NCBI RefSeq assembly: GCF_910592395.1
Contig: NC_088311.1
Span: 10,668,501 to 10,732,500, forward strand
Length of the DNA: 64,000 nucleotides
Direction: 5' to 3'
Source: Lineus longissimus
Lineage: Eukaryota; Nemertea; Pilidiophora; Heteronemertea; Lineidae
Shown here: positions 8,961 to 23,600 of the stretch, in pieces
How positions within the stretch are numbered: position 1 is the first letter of the stretch
How the letters are laid out: each line of letters begins with the position of its first letter
Program-made: the position numbers and the translations under genes
The notes under the pieces: generated by a model
Database searches by the model: none
What the model saw: the letters and a program-made list of their open reading frames with translations, nothing else
What the model was told of the DNA's origin: nothing

Positions 8961-10636
8961 CAACAGCTGTGCCAAAATTTGGATTGTTTTCCTTAGTAAT
9001 ATGTCGCATAAGTCAAATGAACTAAAACCAAAATCTGGTGGGAACATTATTGTTTTATTGTTGCAAGGATGAGTCTGAAAATAATCGCTCAAGAAGAAGA
9101 TGAAGCCATTGTATGAAGAATGATTAGACAGCTGGCTTAAAGAAATTTAACAATGCAGCAATGACAACTTGAAGGCGTGTTGGATATCAATCAGAGCTCC
9201 CAACACATTCATTTTAAAAACCCGATACCATGAGACAGAAAGTAAAGCCTGATTATCATGAGACCTTTGAATTTGTCTCCAAATCAGATTTTGAATGAAT
9301 GTAGGGAGTTGTTTTTCATCTTAAGAACTATCAAAACAGGCTAAGGCCCAAGTCGGGGACATGACGCCTGAATGACAACAATGAAAACATTCAATGGTAA
9401 CGGGTCAAGACATTTTTGCAAACCGTTGAAAACTCAATGAGATTCTACATAGTAATTATCAAATGTTATTATGGACAAGTGACTATTTACATTAAGGAGT
9501 AAATAAAGTTACATTGCAAAACAAGATTTATCCGTTTTTACCATTTTTCCCAACATTCTTGAAAAACAATCTCCTTTCCCCATAGTAGTCTTGGGCAGAC
9601 CAACACGGTAAGTTGGGAGGCCTTCCTTGTAAAACTGATACTACAGTGTATTCTATGCAGAATTAATTGGATGGTATAAATCAATGTATTGTCATCTAGT
9701 GTTTTTGGACAAATCGAAAAGAACCGGCAGTTTTTGAGTGTTGTCACAGGCAACCAGTTTAGGTGCAGAGCCACTGTAAGAAAGACTTTGTTTATTTCAG
9801 ATAATTCAGTCGATGGCAAAGACGAGTGCATGAATAGAAATGTTCATCTATTCTGAATGTATTAAAACAGATATCCAAATGATTGATGCATTGTCTTTGG
9901 GTGGGGTCGATGAGAGAAACACTTCGCAGTGAACCTTTCAAGATCAAAGAACAGAAAATTGATGACAGAAATTCTGTACATTGTACTGATCAATGGAAGA
10001 CTAAACTTTCTGAATGATTTTGAGAAAAAGGTTTGCCATTTTTATGTTCCAAACATTCCACCAATATAACAACTAATGTGAGTAGATGATAAGACAGTTT
10101 ACACATATAAATGAGTTATGGTATCAATGGCTACACTGGTTTCACTGGTGTAGAAGGTCAAGTAGAATCATCTCTGTTGGAAGGCCACACTCTTTACATG
10201 GGACAGAGGTTTTTGGCAAAAATGGTCATTCCAATTCAATCAGACCGCAGTATTCAGGACACCTTCCTGATCAAGACGGAAATAGTTTACAGTGTAATAG
10301 TCCCAAGGATATCCTTAACAGAGAGGCTCTACTGTACCTGGTATGTGAAATACAGAAAGGTGAAATAATTTTGGCCCAATGAAGATCCGGATTATTACTG
10401 ATTTCCCATCAGAGGTGTAGTTAACTTATGACAATCCTTGAACGCATCTTTAGGTATTGGTCTAAAGACAGTCAAATAGGAACTGCAGATCATTTTAAGG
10501 AAAACAAGTTTTTACAATACAAGGCAAATGACAAGATTCACTGGCAGTATGCAAACTGAATGAAACGGACCGGTCAATTCCTCTACTGCTCAGGGTAACG
10601 TATGTGTAAGCTCTGGGTTTGAGATAGACACACATT
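8961..10636. other. Intergenic stretch with one MITE remnant
   Basis: No gene-like structure is visible. A short remnant of the CAGTAGAACC MITE family is at about 10305-10338 (CCTTAACAGAGAGGCTCTAC). The two overlapping ~95-codon frames near 10086-10382 include this remnant and have no other support. Confidence 0.5.
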
Positions 10637-10844
10637 CAGTGTTCTCCACAAGGCTATTTGTCAGGGTGGCCCACCCTACCTTGGCAGCTTACCACCCTAC
10701 CTTGCTCTAGAACTTTGTTGAGGGTTCCTATAGGGCCACCCTACCTCAAATTGCTGGCCACCATACCTTGTGTTGCACACTGGTAAAACGTCATGCAAAT
10801 CAAGGGTTTCACCCTACCTTGAGAAAACCCTGTGGAGAACACTG
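10637..10844. mobile_element. MITE with CAGTGTTCTCCACA termini
   Basis: The left end CAGTGTTCTCCACAAGGCT is the inverted copy of the right end ...CCCTGTGGAGAACACTG. The interior repeats CCACCCTACCTTG several times. The CAGTG ends suggest an hAT-type MITE, but I cannot see a convincing 8-bp target duplication. Confidence 0.6.
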
Positions 10845-11937
10845 ACATTTCTGAACAGCTAAGTGCCAATACCTTAATTTGTCACCACATCATGTGCCTA
10901 GCTTTATTAGGTTCCTTCGAATGGCAAGAGATACAAACACTGTTTTCCGTAGCATTTTATGTTCACAACTTACGAATGCGCTGTCAAATGCAAACTTAAA
11001 TTGCAATTTTAAACTATAATGCATTAAATTTCGACAGCAAACAAAGTATTTGTTCATCATGGTTACTCATATAAGACCAAGAAATTAACTTTCCATGCAC
11101 CCATTTCTGAAAGCACTGCACAATAGAGCCCCACAGATTGGCTAATTTTTCAGGGACGTTGAATTTGAAACTTTTGATTGGACAAACCACCGGATCTGAC
11201 CCCACTTTCTGCCTTTGGGAATCCCTGAATGGAAAATAAATTTCGAGTTTCCCACAAAATATTTTTTCTTCTGATTTGCAGAAAAACCTACTGGTACACA
11301 AGCAAAACACTTACAGAAATTGAGCAACGGAGAGTGCCAACTATTACAAATCCTCAAATTGGCAAATTTTAAAGGACACTGAAATCTTTATTATACGTAC
11401 AGGTAGAAGATCATGAAATTGCCAACTACTAAATTATCATCACAGTTTTTGACCAAATATAATGATATTATTCAGAGTGTATTTCAAATTGTTCTACATC
11501 TATATAGGGTTTGATCATCAGAACAAAGTCTTCTTTCAAAAACATTTGAGAAAGAGCTCTAATTATGACAAAAAAAGAAACAACAGAAATGCAAGTTATC
11601 ACAACTGGATCATTGAAATTATGCCACAGAAACAAACTAACAGCAAAAATAGCGTTTTTGACTGAAATGAAAGTTTTACAAAACCTATTTAAAATGTATG
11701 CTATTTTACAACTGAATTTGTCTAAACTATTTCTCTTGGATAAAATGAGAAACTGCAAAAATCCAAGAAACAGTGAGCACGATTTTGCAGTAGATTTAAC
11801 AGCAGACCAAAATCGGCAGAAAAATCTCAATAAGAAAGACCTCATAAAGATTGTCAATGAATGGGAGACCCATCACCAGGAAAATGACAACATGATACAA
11901 GGAAGGTATTTTTTGTTTCCGCCTGTCTGATGATTTG

Positions 11938-12142
11938 TATTGTGAACTGATGAATTTTTGTGGGTATATTATTTTAGCGGGTTGCGCAAATAAAAAAATT
12001 AATAAAAATTGTGAAATTCCATTTTGAATGGAAAAACTGAAAGAAATTCCGTAATGTGCCAAAATAAAAATTGTGAAAGTTTTATTTCGTCCAAAAACTT
12101 TCGCAAAAATTAAGAGGCACGAAATTTGGCAGTTCACAGTAC
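11938..12142. mobile_element. Possible MITE with TGTGAACTG termini
   Basis: Short inverted ends (TATTGTGAACTG and CAGTTCACAGTA) bound an AT-rich interior that itself contains inverted AATAAAAATTGTGAAA/TTTATTTCG segments. There is no ORF. Confidence 0.4.
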
Positions 12143-14549
12143 CGGTATTAAAACTCGACTGCGACATATGGTGGTGAAATTTATAACTACTCACTAGATT
12201 CTAAAATCGCTGTTAGATTCATTAAACCTCAATTAATCTCGAGTTACAAGGCAGTATGGTTAGAACAGAAAGTCTAAATGCTTCCCAATGTGGTGGCTGA
12301 TTTTTTTTCTCTCCAAAATCACAAGACATTACAAAGACCCTGTTGTCATTTTGAAACACAATGTGGAAAATTAAGTCTCAAAGTGTTGGAAGCCTGCAGC
12401 GGTATTCTTTTCTGTCAAATTAAAGTTCACATAACCAAGGGAAACATTAGCATGTTCTCCAAAATACCAATTCAGCAAATGTACATTGTTCCAGCCAGTT
12501 TACACATTAACAAACCATTTCCTAACATTAAATGATACAAAAATTAATTGAAATTTATCCAAGAAAATATGAAAACACTATATACAGACTGAGACTGGGG
12601 CCTTTTGAACCGCCATTTTTTCTTCAGTTGCCTATCAATGCTTTTAAACTGAAGTTTTCATAACCGCTGGATTACTTTTCAGTTCTAGCAAACGTTCTAA
12701 GGGCATTAAAATTAAGCACTGTCTCTGCTCAATTATGTATGGAGGTAACATGAACTTTTTGAAGAAAATCAGGAAAAAGTTGTAGTTTTTTTATGATGAA
12801 GTGATGGCTTGTCGGCCTAAATCGTCCGTTCACAGACCTTTACTTTGTGTTTAACTGTGGTGCGACAACATTTAGTGTTATTCTCTAAACACCAGGCAGC
12901 GTCCACAGTCAATTTGTGTGCATTTGTATACTACAATGTATAGCGAGGCACCTCACACATGTAAGTTAATGTATATAGTAATACATATAGTATACATTTT
13001 AAGTTGATACATAAGGTGTACACGCACACAGATTGGCAAGGGAACATACTCATCACCATCATCATTTAGGCATTGTGGCCCAGAAATTAGGCCTGTAAGG
13101 TAAGTTTACACATTTCACCGGTTGAAAATTTGCCAGACTCAGCTTATCATTGGAGGTGCAGTTGTCGCTGTGACGGGCAGGATTTTCATAGCAAGAACCG
13201 AAGAACTACCAATTTTTCTCAGTTGACCATGAATGCAGTAGGCCTTTAAACTAGAACTAATAAAATACTAAAATATTGTGAAAAGTTCAAGCCACGGCAT
13301 ACTTAATTGAGTAATGGACGAAGTGAAGAATGATGGTGAATGATTTTGAACAGAAGCTAAACAAAATACAGATCTCACCAAGTATCATAAGAAAGGTCTC
13401 AAAATAAGTCTTACAACAGGCAGGGACAAATCTGCCAAAATTTTGTCAACTTTCAATCACAAAACACTATATACCTAGATTTCCTTAAGTGTTTTTTTAC
13501 TGCAGGGTGTCACCTTGAGGATATGATCCCAAACAGTGTGGGTACCAAAGATTCGCTGAAAGGATATAAGTTTAATGATTTCCTTTCAAATTCATGAATT
13601 CATGTTCTAGATAAAGCAAAGCTATTAAGTTATTTACAGTAGTCCACAGGATATCAGCACATGCACACATTGTAGAGAAGTGCTTGGATCTATTGATTTT
13701 TCAACACAAATGTTGTCCCGAACAGGGTTTTTTTTACTCTAAAGACAGAACTATTGATACGATAATACAAAATTACAACCATGCCACTTTTTTGTCAGCA
13801 ACACCAACGTTTTGAATGCAAAAACGTGACAATGTGAAATAAAAAGTTTGATTTGATTTGAAATTCAAGCTTTACACATTCGATAGAAAAAGATAACACG
13901 AGCAATTCCCAATCTGCTGTTCACAGCGCTATTTAAGCAAACATGTTTAATTTACATCAAGCGACCGAGTGTGACTGGCCATATGAACGGAGTATCAATC
14001 ACATTCTTTGAGGGAGGATCTAGTGAGCCTCAACACATCTGCCGAAACGCCCACATCAAATTGCCCCAAAGTTCTCCTGCAGCTAAATTTTTAGCTAGTG
14101 TCATGACATCCTCTGATCAGTCCAAACATGCCATACATATATCCAAAGGTAATGTATAAATATAATCACTTCTTCACAATTTCTCAACAAGTGTACCATT
14201 CGAAAAAACATTTTTGGAAATATCAAGTAATATAAAAAATTGAAAACTTGTTTAACAGTTGTTGAGAAGTGATTTTGAGAAAAGTGTCACCCCAAATTTA
14301 CATGTATTTCAGCAAGAATAAATAAAGGTTAGTCTGATTCATTCTTGATTTTAGTGATATATGAACAGCACATGCATTACAGATGTATATGTTTATGATA
14401 TTTGAGACCAGAAGTATCTGTCCATGTCGATCATAAAATTCCTGAATAGATGAAGCGTTGAATCTTATGTCTTTCGTCACTGCCTTCCTAACGTTGTAGG
14501 TATCGTGAGGAGCATCCTTAAGACGGAGGCATCCGAGACGAGGCAGTCA
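12143..14549 (-). other. Probable 3' UTR and downstream region of the EB1-like gene
   Basis: No coding signal is visible on either strand. The last EB1 codon is at 14550, so part of this is likely its 3' UTR on the - strand. Several AT-rich stretches exist, but I could not single out a polyadenylation site with confidence. Confidence 0.45.
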
Positions 14550-14612
14550 TCAATATTCGTCTTGTTCACCGTCTAATCCCTCGACTTCATCCTCCGGCGG
14601 CGCAAAACCCTC
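14550..14612 (-). CDS. MAPRE: EB1 terminal exon with the acidic DEY tail
   Basis: Acceptor TTTCTCTTCAG precedes GAGGGTTTTGCG. The exon codes for [20 protein letters not shown] and then TGA (14552-14550). It conserves the C-terminal aromatic acid motif of EB proteins. Confidence 0.92.
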   Translation of the reverse strand, partial: EGFAPPEDEVEGLDGEQDEY

Positions 14613-17600
14613 CTGAAGAGAAAAATACAATAAACACGGTTTAACACAAGAAAATACTATAGGCATAGTTTAACACAAGAAAATGAAATTAACAAGTTTA
14701 ATAAACTCTTTGCCATCCAAACACCCTTGGCCTGCAGCTTTTTCCTTCAACGCCTGTGGACGCCCGCGAGTTAGGGGTGACATCTGACGTGAAAGTGCTG
14801 AATCAAACATCATTGAGCCAATGCTCTGTGCTGAACTTCTGCTCAGTCATGGAGTTGTCCGTTTACTGAGGAGTGATACTACAGATTTCATGTTGAAATT
14901 GCTAATTTTTAGCAATTTTTCTGGAGGTACAGTTGGAAAAACAATTACACCGCTGGAGTGCTAAAGGGTTAACACAAGAAAATACCATAAATATTGTTTA
15001 ACACAAGACAAAGACTGTGTCGACACAGAGAATGATGTAACAAGTTGTTACATTATTTCAAGTCCACTGGGTATGTGGGTCGGGTGTAGACTGCTTTATG
15101 ACAACCAGGTCATCTTTCATCCCTAGTTTAGCTCTGAGCAGAGCTGCGACAGTGTGCAAGCTCTGTATTGCGTCCTAAAGGAATAAAACCTTGCTGGAAA
15201 CCTCCAATTCACTGTAGCAGCTCATTACTGTATTTCACACCTTGTAGGAGAATGATGTAACAAGTTGCCACGTTATTTCAAGTCCACTGGGTCGGGTGTA
15301 GCCAGCTTTATGACAACCAGGCCAACCTTCATCCCTAGTTTAACTCTGAGCAGAGCTGCGACAGTGTGCAAGATCTGTATTGTGACCTAAGGAATAAAAC
15401 CTTGCAGTAGCTTGAAACCTCTAATTCACTGCAGCAGCTCATTGCTGTATTTCACACCTGGTAGAAGTGTTTTCATTTTAAAACATACCAGGCAAACCCC
15501 AAAATTCATTTTTTTATGAAACTTAAACTGCCATTTCAAATACACACTGAGAAAATCTTCTCCTAATATTCAATTTTTTCCCTCCAAATGTTTTACATTT
15601 GGCACAATACTGGGTTATATCAAGCGGTCTCAATGAGAGGGTTAAAGAGTACATTTAAGTTATATTTGCAACTAACAAACTAAATAGAGGAAAAAAACAT
15701 AAAAGAGAATGCTCGACTGGGTAAACTTTACAATTATATGTAAAGAGAAAGTTTCAGTTTCAATTGGGACACTTTTATGACTTTGGATAAAAGGTGCTGG
15801 AGAATTTGTGCAAATAGAGTGTGTTTCTATTGAAAGTTACCAGAGGGAACTGCAGTTCAGTGGAGTTATTGCCTGGGGAACGTTAAGGATATTTACTTGA
15901 AATGTTGAGAAAGGCTGCAAATGATGAAAACCTTTTTTTCAATTAAGGGACTTTTAACAAAGGGGTGTGATCGACTTCCCTGAAACTGAGATGTCCACAG
16001 GATTATATTTCAGCATGCACTCATATTGGATTCCCTGACTGACGACAGAGTGTTAATACTGACATGCTTCTGTACAGCCTGTTACAAACAAAACAATTTG
16101 AAAAGTAGAGAATATCTCGCGTTAGAAAACACAAGAATGATTTTTTTAGATAGACCATCTGCATTCATTACATGTTCAAATGGCATTTACCCTAAGGATC
16201 ACATGTTTGAATCACCTAATTAGGGATGCTGAGAACAGAAACTTATCACTTATTCTTACACTTATAACGGATAAAATTCCATAGAAAGAGGTTGAATTTG
16301 TGTCCATTTCGATCAGTATAAAAATAAGGATCTGTAATAAGTCGCTGATTTCAACCTCCCTTCAATAGGAACTCAAAGTGACTGATCTTTTCGGATCAAA
16401 ATGTTGTGTTTTTTAGGTTAGGAACAGCACGACTGCATACTGTTGTCTATTATATGAGTCCATCAGGTACTTAGCTATTAAATCTCATGGCTTTTTCATT
16501 TAGCATCTTATGCCACTCCATAGGTCCTGAGCAACCCCTATAGTCTATTTGTGATTGTTTTGTCCGCATGGTTTGGGGCTCTGGAACATGAAGTACTGGT
16601 GAGATTTCATTGGAGTTTGGTTTGCTTTCTACTGATCTTTGTTTTTTGGATGGGCCGTACTTTGTTTCTGGGTATTTCTCATTCATACTAGGCACATGAG
16701 TAGATGGACACAAAAAGAAAATGACAATGACCTGAAAATTTAACCCAGATTGGTCGAGAAATAAAGCCAGATGCACTACATCAATGTACAAAAATACATA
16801 CAAAGCATTTTATTTCATTGCCATAGTTACCAAAATTTAAAAAATCCAGTCTGGTTGCAAACTCAAGATCAATAAAAAAACAAACTTCAAAGAAATCTGC
16901 CCAGTCGCTTGCCTCCAGAGTTCAAAACAATATGGTCATAACATCAATGAATGGACTTAGTGCCAAGGCAGTTCTTTCAAATAGTGGATTACGTAATTTT
17001 TTCCCCTCATGCAGGCCTCTGTTCAAAGATTATTCGGGCACCCATTTTAGAGCCATTTTGGCCTTGGGTACTTGGAACTGTGAAAGAAGATTTGCAAGGG
17101 CACCGACCAAAATGGCAGCAGATTAACTACAGCCCTGCTCATGAATATTTTATTGTGAGCGCTGATTCAATGTGACATTCTGGCTGCTCAAAGTGCCTGT
17201 TAATTCGGACACACTGTGACAAAGTGACTCAATGTTGCACATGTCAACTGGAGCTTTCAAAAAAAGACACGTGGCTCTCAATTCAATTGAATAACGAAGC
17301 ATTTTTCTGAGGCTTTTTCTATCATAAACACTGTCGGGCATGCTTTACGTTGATGTGAAGCACTGCTTTCAAAGCTTTGGAATGGTCAACTCTTTAAGTG
17401 TTTCCGAAAAAAATGTAACAGGTCCACTGAATCACCAGCACTTGTGCATAGTTTGCACAACTGGCGTCAGAATCAGTAGCATTATGGACGTTCTGCTGAA
17501 TGAATAAATGCACAAAGAAAAGTTTGCACCAAAACAAGCAAGAAGACAGTGCTCTCATTGCAAACTTTCTCCTTACCTCGTCAGGGTTGTTACCATCCTA

Positions 17601-20600
17601 CAATAACAAATTCGAGAAGTTCAGAGGATTTGCAACTTTTGATGCAGAAAAAACTAAAATCTTGCAATCTGATTTATAGCCAAAATTGAACTCCAGTGTA
17701 TTTTTTCTACTCGTTTCGAACTTGTGCAGAAACACAGGTTTATTGCCGATGGTTACTAATTCAGTGGCATTCTGCATTTTTAAGTAGAGGATGGTAAACC
17801 AGAGCCTGCAATCAAAGAGCACTATAAAAACAACCCTTGAAGGTCTGAAGACAAGTGAATTACCGGAGATACAGCACTGACAAACAAAAGTACTAAAAAC
17901 ATTTGTTCCTGCTTCAGGGCTACACTTAAAGAATTTTGTATTTTAGGGCACCCATTGACTCATTGAGTAAAATTTGCCTTCTGCAATAGATTTAACATGA
18001 AAGAAAAATTATATGAGGTGCAATAGAAAAGATGGTGTTCAATGAAGCAACTGAATTGATACATGGAGCTGGTTGGTATTAAAGAGTCTTAAGATCTAAT
18101 TTTTCACGTACTGCTCAGACTAGCTTATAGTATTCCACTTGTTTTCTGACCTTAAAGGGTTATAAAAGATGAAGGATTTAAAGTGTGAAATAATTCTGAA
18201 AAAAGGCGTTGGAATGATTTAAATTTGCATGACTTTTCCTAAAAACCTATAACAAGAAAGTCTGAAGCAAGTGTTACCATGATGTAATTACTCTTACCTC
18301 CGTTGCATAAAGGATTGCTAGAACTTTTTGCGTAAGTTCCGTACCATCGTCTTGACATAATACTTCAATGTCTCGTAATTTCCCGAAGTAAAAATCACGC
18401 TCTTTCTCTAAACCACTCACTGTCAACTGCAATTCTGTTAACTGAAAGAAGAGGCGTAAAGCTGGTTATGGTTTGCGGGGCAAAGGATAAAGAAACAAAG
18501 AAATCTCCTTCTACAATGTGACAATTGGACCAGCCGAAAATCAGAACTATGATTGAGTGGCTTGAATTATGTCTCAGGGAACTGTTCTTTCAAGACCTTT
18601 CTCATTTTGGGTGCTCCATTCAGTTATAGTATTCTTATAATCAGCCTTGAGCTTGTACCTCAGGGAATCAGCTTTCCAACTTGCCGAGAATTATGTGTAT
18701 TGAGGCAGGCTCCCCAACTCGGGGAACTGACCTAACCTAAAAAGGGCCATCGGAAATGTCCGCATCCAAATTGCAACAGCCAAAAGTTGCGATTCGTCTG
18801 CGTCTCCTTCAGTGTTTCCTCTGCACTTGGAGGTGTTGCCCAGCAGGGACCATTTGTCCTCCAAGGAAAGATGAGAGTTTTTACGAGCTTAACATTTTTA
18901 CTTGAATCATCTCAAAATTGAGTTACCAACCTCTGTCTGTAATTCATCTACTTTTGCACTGTCTCCTGCCGATTGTTGTGAGCCTCTCCTCACTTGTTGG
19001 ACCGGTGCTCGTGACGGTACAGTCTTCTTCTCAGCAGGGGCAGCCTTTGGGGCTGGAGAAAGAGAAGAAGCAAATAAACACACGTCGTTTATTTGGTGGC
19101 GTGGATAAGATCATTAGGCCTACACTGCCACTGGCTACAATTAAAATGAAATATAATCACAGTTACATTGGTGCTGGTCAGGAGATGGAGGTTACATAGT
19201 CGGACTGTTTCCTTATGTTACAGACTATTTAATGTTTACCCAGGAGTCCCTGGCTTTCAATTTCGTTCCTCATGGACACCAATTTTGTTATATGAAGAAT
19301 TTTAACAGTTTTATGGACTTTAAATGCATTGTTTGAACGGTCCTAGGTGGCACTGTTTTAAAACTGGAAATGTCACATCCCTGAACACTGAGCGCACATT
19401 GTAATAATAAAAGGAAATCACTTACAAGTTCTTGCAATTGGTCTAGTTGTCTGTACTTTGCCTGCTGCTGGTCGTTTCGGTCCAAGGTTTTTCTGCTTTG
19501 CTGGCCCACTGGGGCCAATAAGTTGCACACCACCTCGCTCCTCCAACGCATGGTAATTATCAATCGTACATTCTTCATCTACATTGGCGTCATAGAACTT
19601 CTTGAACCATTGAAGAAATTCAAAATTATCTTGAAATTTTCCTTTTATTATCTTGGCTACCTCGACCACCTGAAATACAATTTACAGGTTAAATGAGTTG
19701 AACCAATTTGCTACCGAGCCAGATCCAAAAATCTTTGCTCCTGCGTCCGGACTCTGCAACCTCGAGCATGTTAAGTTCGGAAGCATGACGGTTAATAAAC
19801 CTGTGAAGTGAACAATGACAATGTCAACACAGAAGTAGAAGAGGCCCTGGTAAACGTTATGTCTTATAGATCTGCTAACACATGACAGTTTTAAAGACTC
19901 AGTATGATCAGAAAATTTGCTTGTCTGATTTATAAGTGGATTGTATAACCAGTGCTATAGCTTCAGTTTGGGGCTTATTTCATGAAAATCGGGTCAGTAT
20001 TAAGCGAGATATTAACAATTATGCCGGCCGAAACCTAGGGTCTACTCCAGTACAGTTGACGTATTCCAGATGCCCAAAATGTTAATTTATTCATGAAATA
20101 TTTAAAATTCAATCTGAGCAGTGTCTGCCTTAAATATATTGTTAGAATTATTTTCTAAGCCTATTACATCACTGTGATAACTTCATAATTATGGTAATTC
20201 CTCCGCCTACGTCATCTAATGAAGTCTGGCGTTGATGAAATTCAAAGAACACCCACATTTGCAAAATTGACCATTACTTCTAAACTTGTTGGAATTTTTT
20301 GATGAAATAAAAAGCACCTTCATTAGCAACATGTCATCTATCATTACTAAGCTGAAATTATGGAGCATTAGGTCTTTAACACACGACGGAAATATGAATT
20401 CACCCAATGGCAATGTACCCGTAGAGTAAATATCGGTACCGTATTTTCCGGATTATCCCCCGCACTGCCCTATGACCCGCACCCCCTTTGACCATTACCT
20501 AAAGCCACGCAAGACCCGCACCTGATTATGACCCGCACTGCTCCAAGACCCGCATTCTCCAAAAATAGTAAGCCATTCATTGATGTTGACATCCTAGAAC

Positions 20601-23600
20601 CGCCATGTTTTTTTTAATTGTTAACCAAAGTGGATCAATTCCAGCATGGCCGTAACTTGTTTTGAAGTGAAGGGCCGTCTCAAAACTCAATATTATATAT
20701 GCATTGGTAGAATGGTAGAAATGTTATTAGAGTGATCTGTTGTAACATTACTTGACCCAATATTAGCACACAAATTGTCTTAAGCATATAGTCATTGTCC
20801 TAAATGAGCATATCATTCGCATTCATCACAAAGGTCCATAATATGTAAAGAGCAATCTCTAGTGAACTCACACAACTGTTTGACATGGGGGAGCCCCCCA
20901 AACCCCCGTCCTTCTGACATATATAGCCAGTACATTGGGGGATGAGTCCCCCAAACCCCCTCCCCCGTTCTCTGAAAGTGACAGGTTTTAGTTAGTACAT
21001 TGGGGGGAAGGCCCCCCCAACCCCTCCCCCATTGGACTCTAAAAATAGAATTCCTTGGAGACGCTGAACAATAAGGCCCCATAAAGAAATAGTCCCCGCC
21101 CCGGTAGCTGTCTCATATCTGCTGGAAGAAGCAGCTATTTGTGGTGAAATAATAAATGAATGCATGTCATGACACCCAGGAGCTTTTTCTCATTTCTGAA
21201 ACAGTTGCATGGTTGGAATGAATTTCCAAATCAGTCCGTCAAATCTCTATGCAATGAAAATTGAAATGTCACAACTGTCTCCACCGACGTTGTCCTGTAT
21301 GTCCTAGCAGACGATTTTTAAATAAATGATGTGATTGATATACTTGTAGATTGGACTGAATTATTTCTTCAATGATATGAAAATTGAAAACCCTCTGACA
21401 TGCCTGAGTACAAAAATGCAGAGGCAAGACACACCATGCATGTCATGACACCCAGGAGCTTTTTCTCATTTCTGAAACAGTTGCATGGTTGGAATGAATT
21501 TCCAAATCAGTCCGTCAAATCTCTATCCAAATGGAACATTATGACCACTCTATATTTGTGCAGTAGTGTTAAAACTGACTTTTTTGAAGTAAAGTATGTA
21601 AATCGAGAAGAAGAGGACGTTTACTTCGTCTGCAATGAAATGTCACAACTGTCTCCGCCGACGTTGTTGTCCTGTATGTTCTAGCAGACGATTTTTAGAT
21701 ACATGATGTCCCACACCCGCACTTCAGGACAGTGGCGCCGGTGTGAATAAATCTACTTGCGTGAATGGTCAATGGCTCATGACGTCATGAAATAATTGCG
21801 TCACGAGGAAGGAAACAATGGGAATCATGGTAACTGTGGTTGCGGTGCGTCGTGAAAGCAGGATCGGCAAGCGCGGCCTGTATGGAATGCGACAAACTGT
21901 ACCGGAACCAGAATTGTCCTGGGTCTGCACAAATTTTTTCAGATTCGATGGACATGATGGATATATGAATTTTGCTTACACTTTATACACATACGTAACC
22001 ATTACACTCACTACGTTGTGTGAGTTATCAAGTAACCAGTTTGGTCCCCTTTTTTTTCTTTGGGGTTGGGGCTTATCCCTCTCAGAATCCACGCAAGACC
22101 CGCACCTTTGTATTACCCGCACCCCCACTTTTTGGGCCTGTTTGAGGGCAAAAAGCCGCGGGTCATACGCCGGAAAATACAGTATATAGATTAACACAAA
22201 CATACCTTGTCAACCTTCAAATCACGTAATGCAGTTTGGAAGACCTTCCAATTTTGAACATATTCATTCTCAACTCGTGTCTGAAACTTTACTTTCTTCA
22301 ACGAAACGAGTCTTGCATGTGTAGGGTCTAAAAACAGAAAACGGGAACATTTATTGCGAGTTTATAAAATTCCTGGGAATCCTGGTTTGTCGGGTGTGAC
22401 AATAAGCCATGGTCCCTTGTACCTAAGTTTCTATGCTAGGGTAGGTAAAAGATCCCACATGGCATGGGGTAAAAACCTGAGTGGCCTCACAAATCAATGC
22501 AAAATTCTCAAGTCCATTCATAAATGTTATGTCCTCATTGTTTCGGGCTCTGGAGGGCGAACTACGGGTCGGATTTCCTTGCAGTTAGGTTTTTGATAAT
22601 CCTTGCCTCAAAACCAAACAGGATTTTAAGGGTTCAGCATTCTAGAGGTGGATAAAAAAATTCTTCAGCAAAGTCCAAATGGTCATTTTGTGGGTCCCCT
22701 GGATAGGCCATATTTTGTATCTGGATATTTCTCATTCACTCTTGGCACATGAGTAGATTGACACAAAAAATTATAACCTAAACATTTCATCCGGATTGGT
22801 CGAGAAATAAACCGTACAGAGTGGAAAATGTCTAAATTCAATGCACTACGTCAATGCACACAAATGCATACAATTTTTTTAATTTTGTTACCATGGTAAC
22901 TAAAATGAAAAGATCATGTTTGGTTTTGAGGTGTAGTCAGCATTTGTTGTGTCATACCTTTTTTTTGTTGCTTACAACAGCTAACAAAAGCTAATACCCA
23001 AGTGAAAAACAGCACCAGTGTCTGCTGGGATGCTGCCAAACTACTACTCCTGCATTGACTCAATAATTTAAGATTTTTACTTACGATGACTAAATAGCAT
23101 ATGAATCAATTGGACATAGGCAGCACCTAAAAAAGAGAGAAATCACAATTTATACTTTTATAAAATACAAGGGACTTTAAATGGAAATTTCATTCTATCA
23201 TCTTAAAATCATTGAGTCATTCTGTCATTCACAATGCCAGACAATTGTAAATAGAGCTCAGAATGTTAAAAGTGATACTTTTAAAATTATGCCTATAGTA
23301 GTGCTTTTAAAAGCATGATCATCAAAGTGCTTTGCCATGTCAAAGTCCTACAGGAATGTAGAGGATTTAAGAAATTTAAATGCAGTCATATAAAATTGAG
23401 CACAAGGAACGCACCAAACTATGATGAAAAAGATGACATTTTTAGACGTTTCACTTTCGGAGAGGTTTCCAGTGTCCCTTCAAAATGATGGCCATGACAG
23501 CGAGGTAACCATTGAATAACACGCAATCTGTAGTAATAACCATTGTCATCACAGAATGCGAGCATCAACAATGCCCACAATATAAATATTTTGCATCAAG

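Noticed and set aside
11468-11930. Two opposing ~120-codon frames as genes
   Set aside because: AT-rich, mutually overlapping, without motifs or splice signals; typical chance ORFs downstream of the EB1-like gene.
16471-16803. 110-codon - strand frame in an EB1 intron
   Set aside because: The homologous repeat at 22500-22880 does not keep the frame, so it is repeat DNA.
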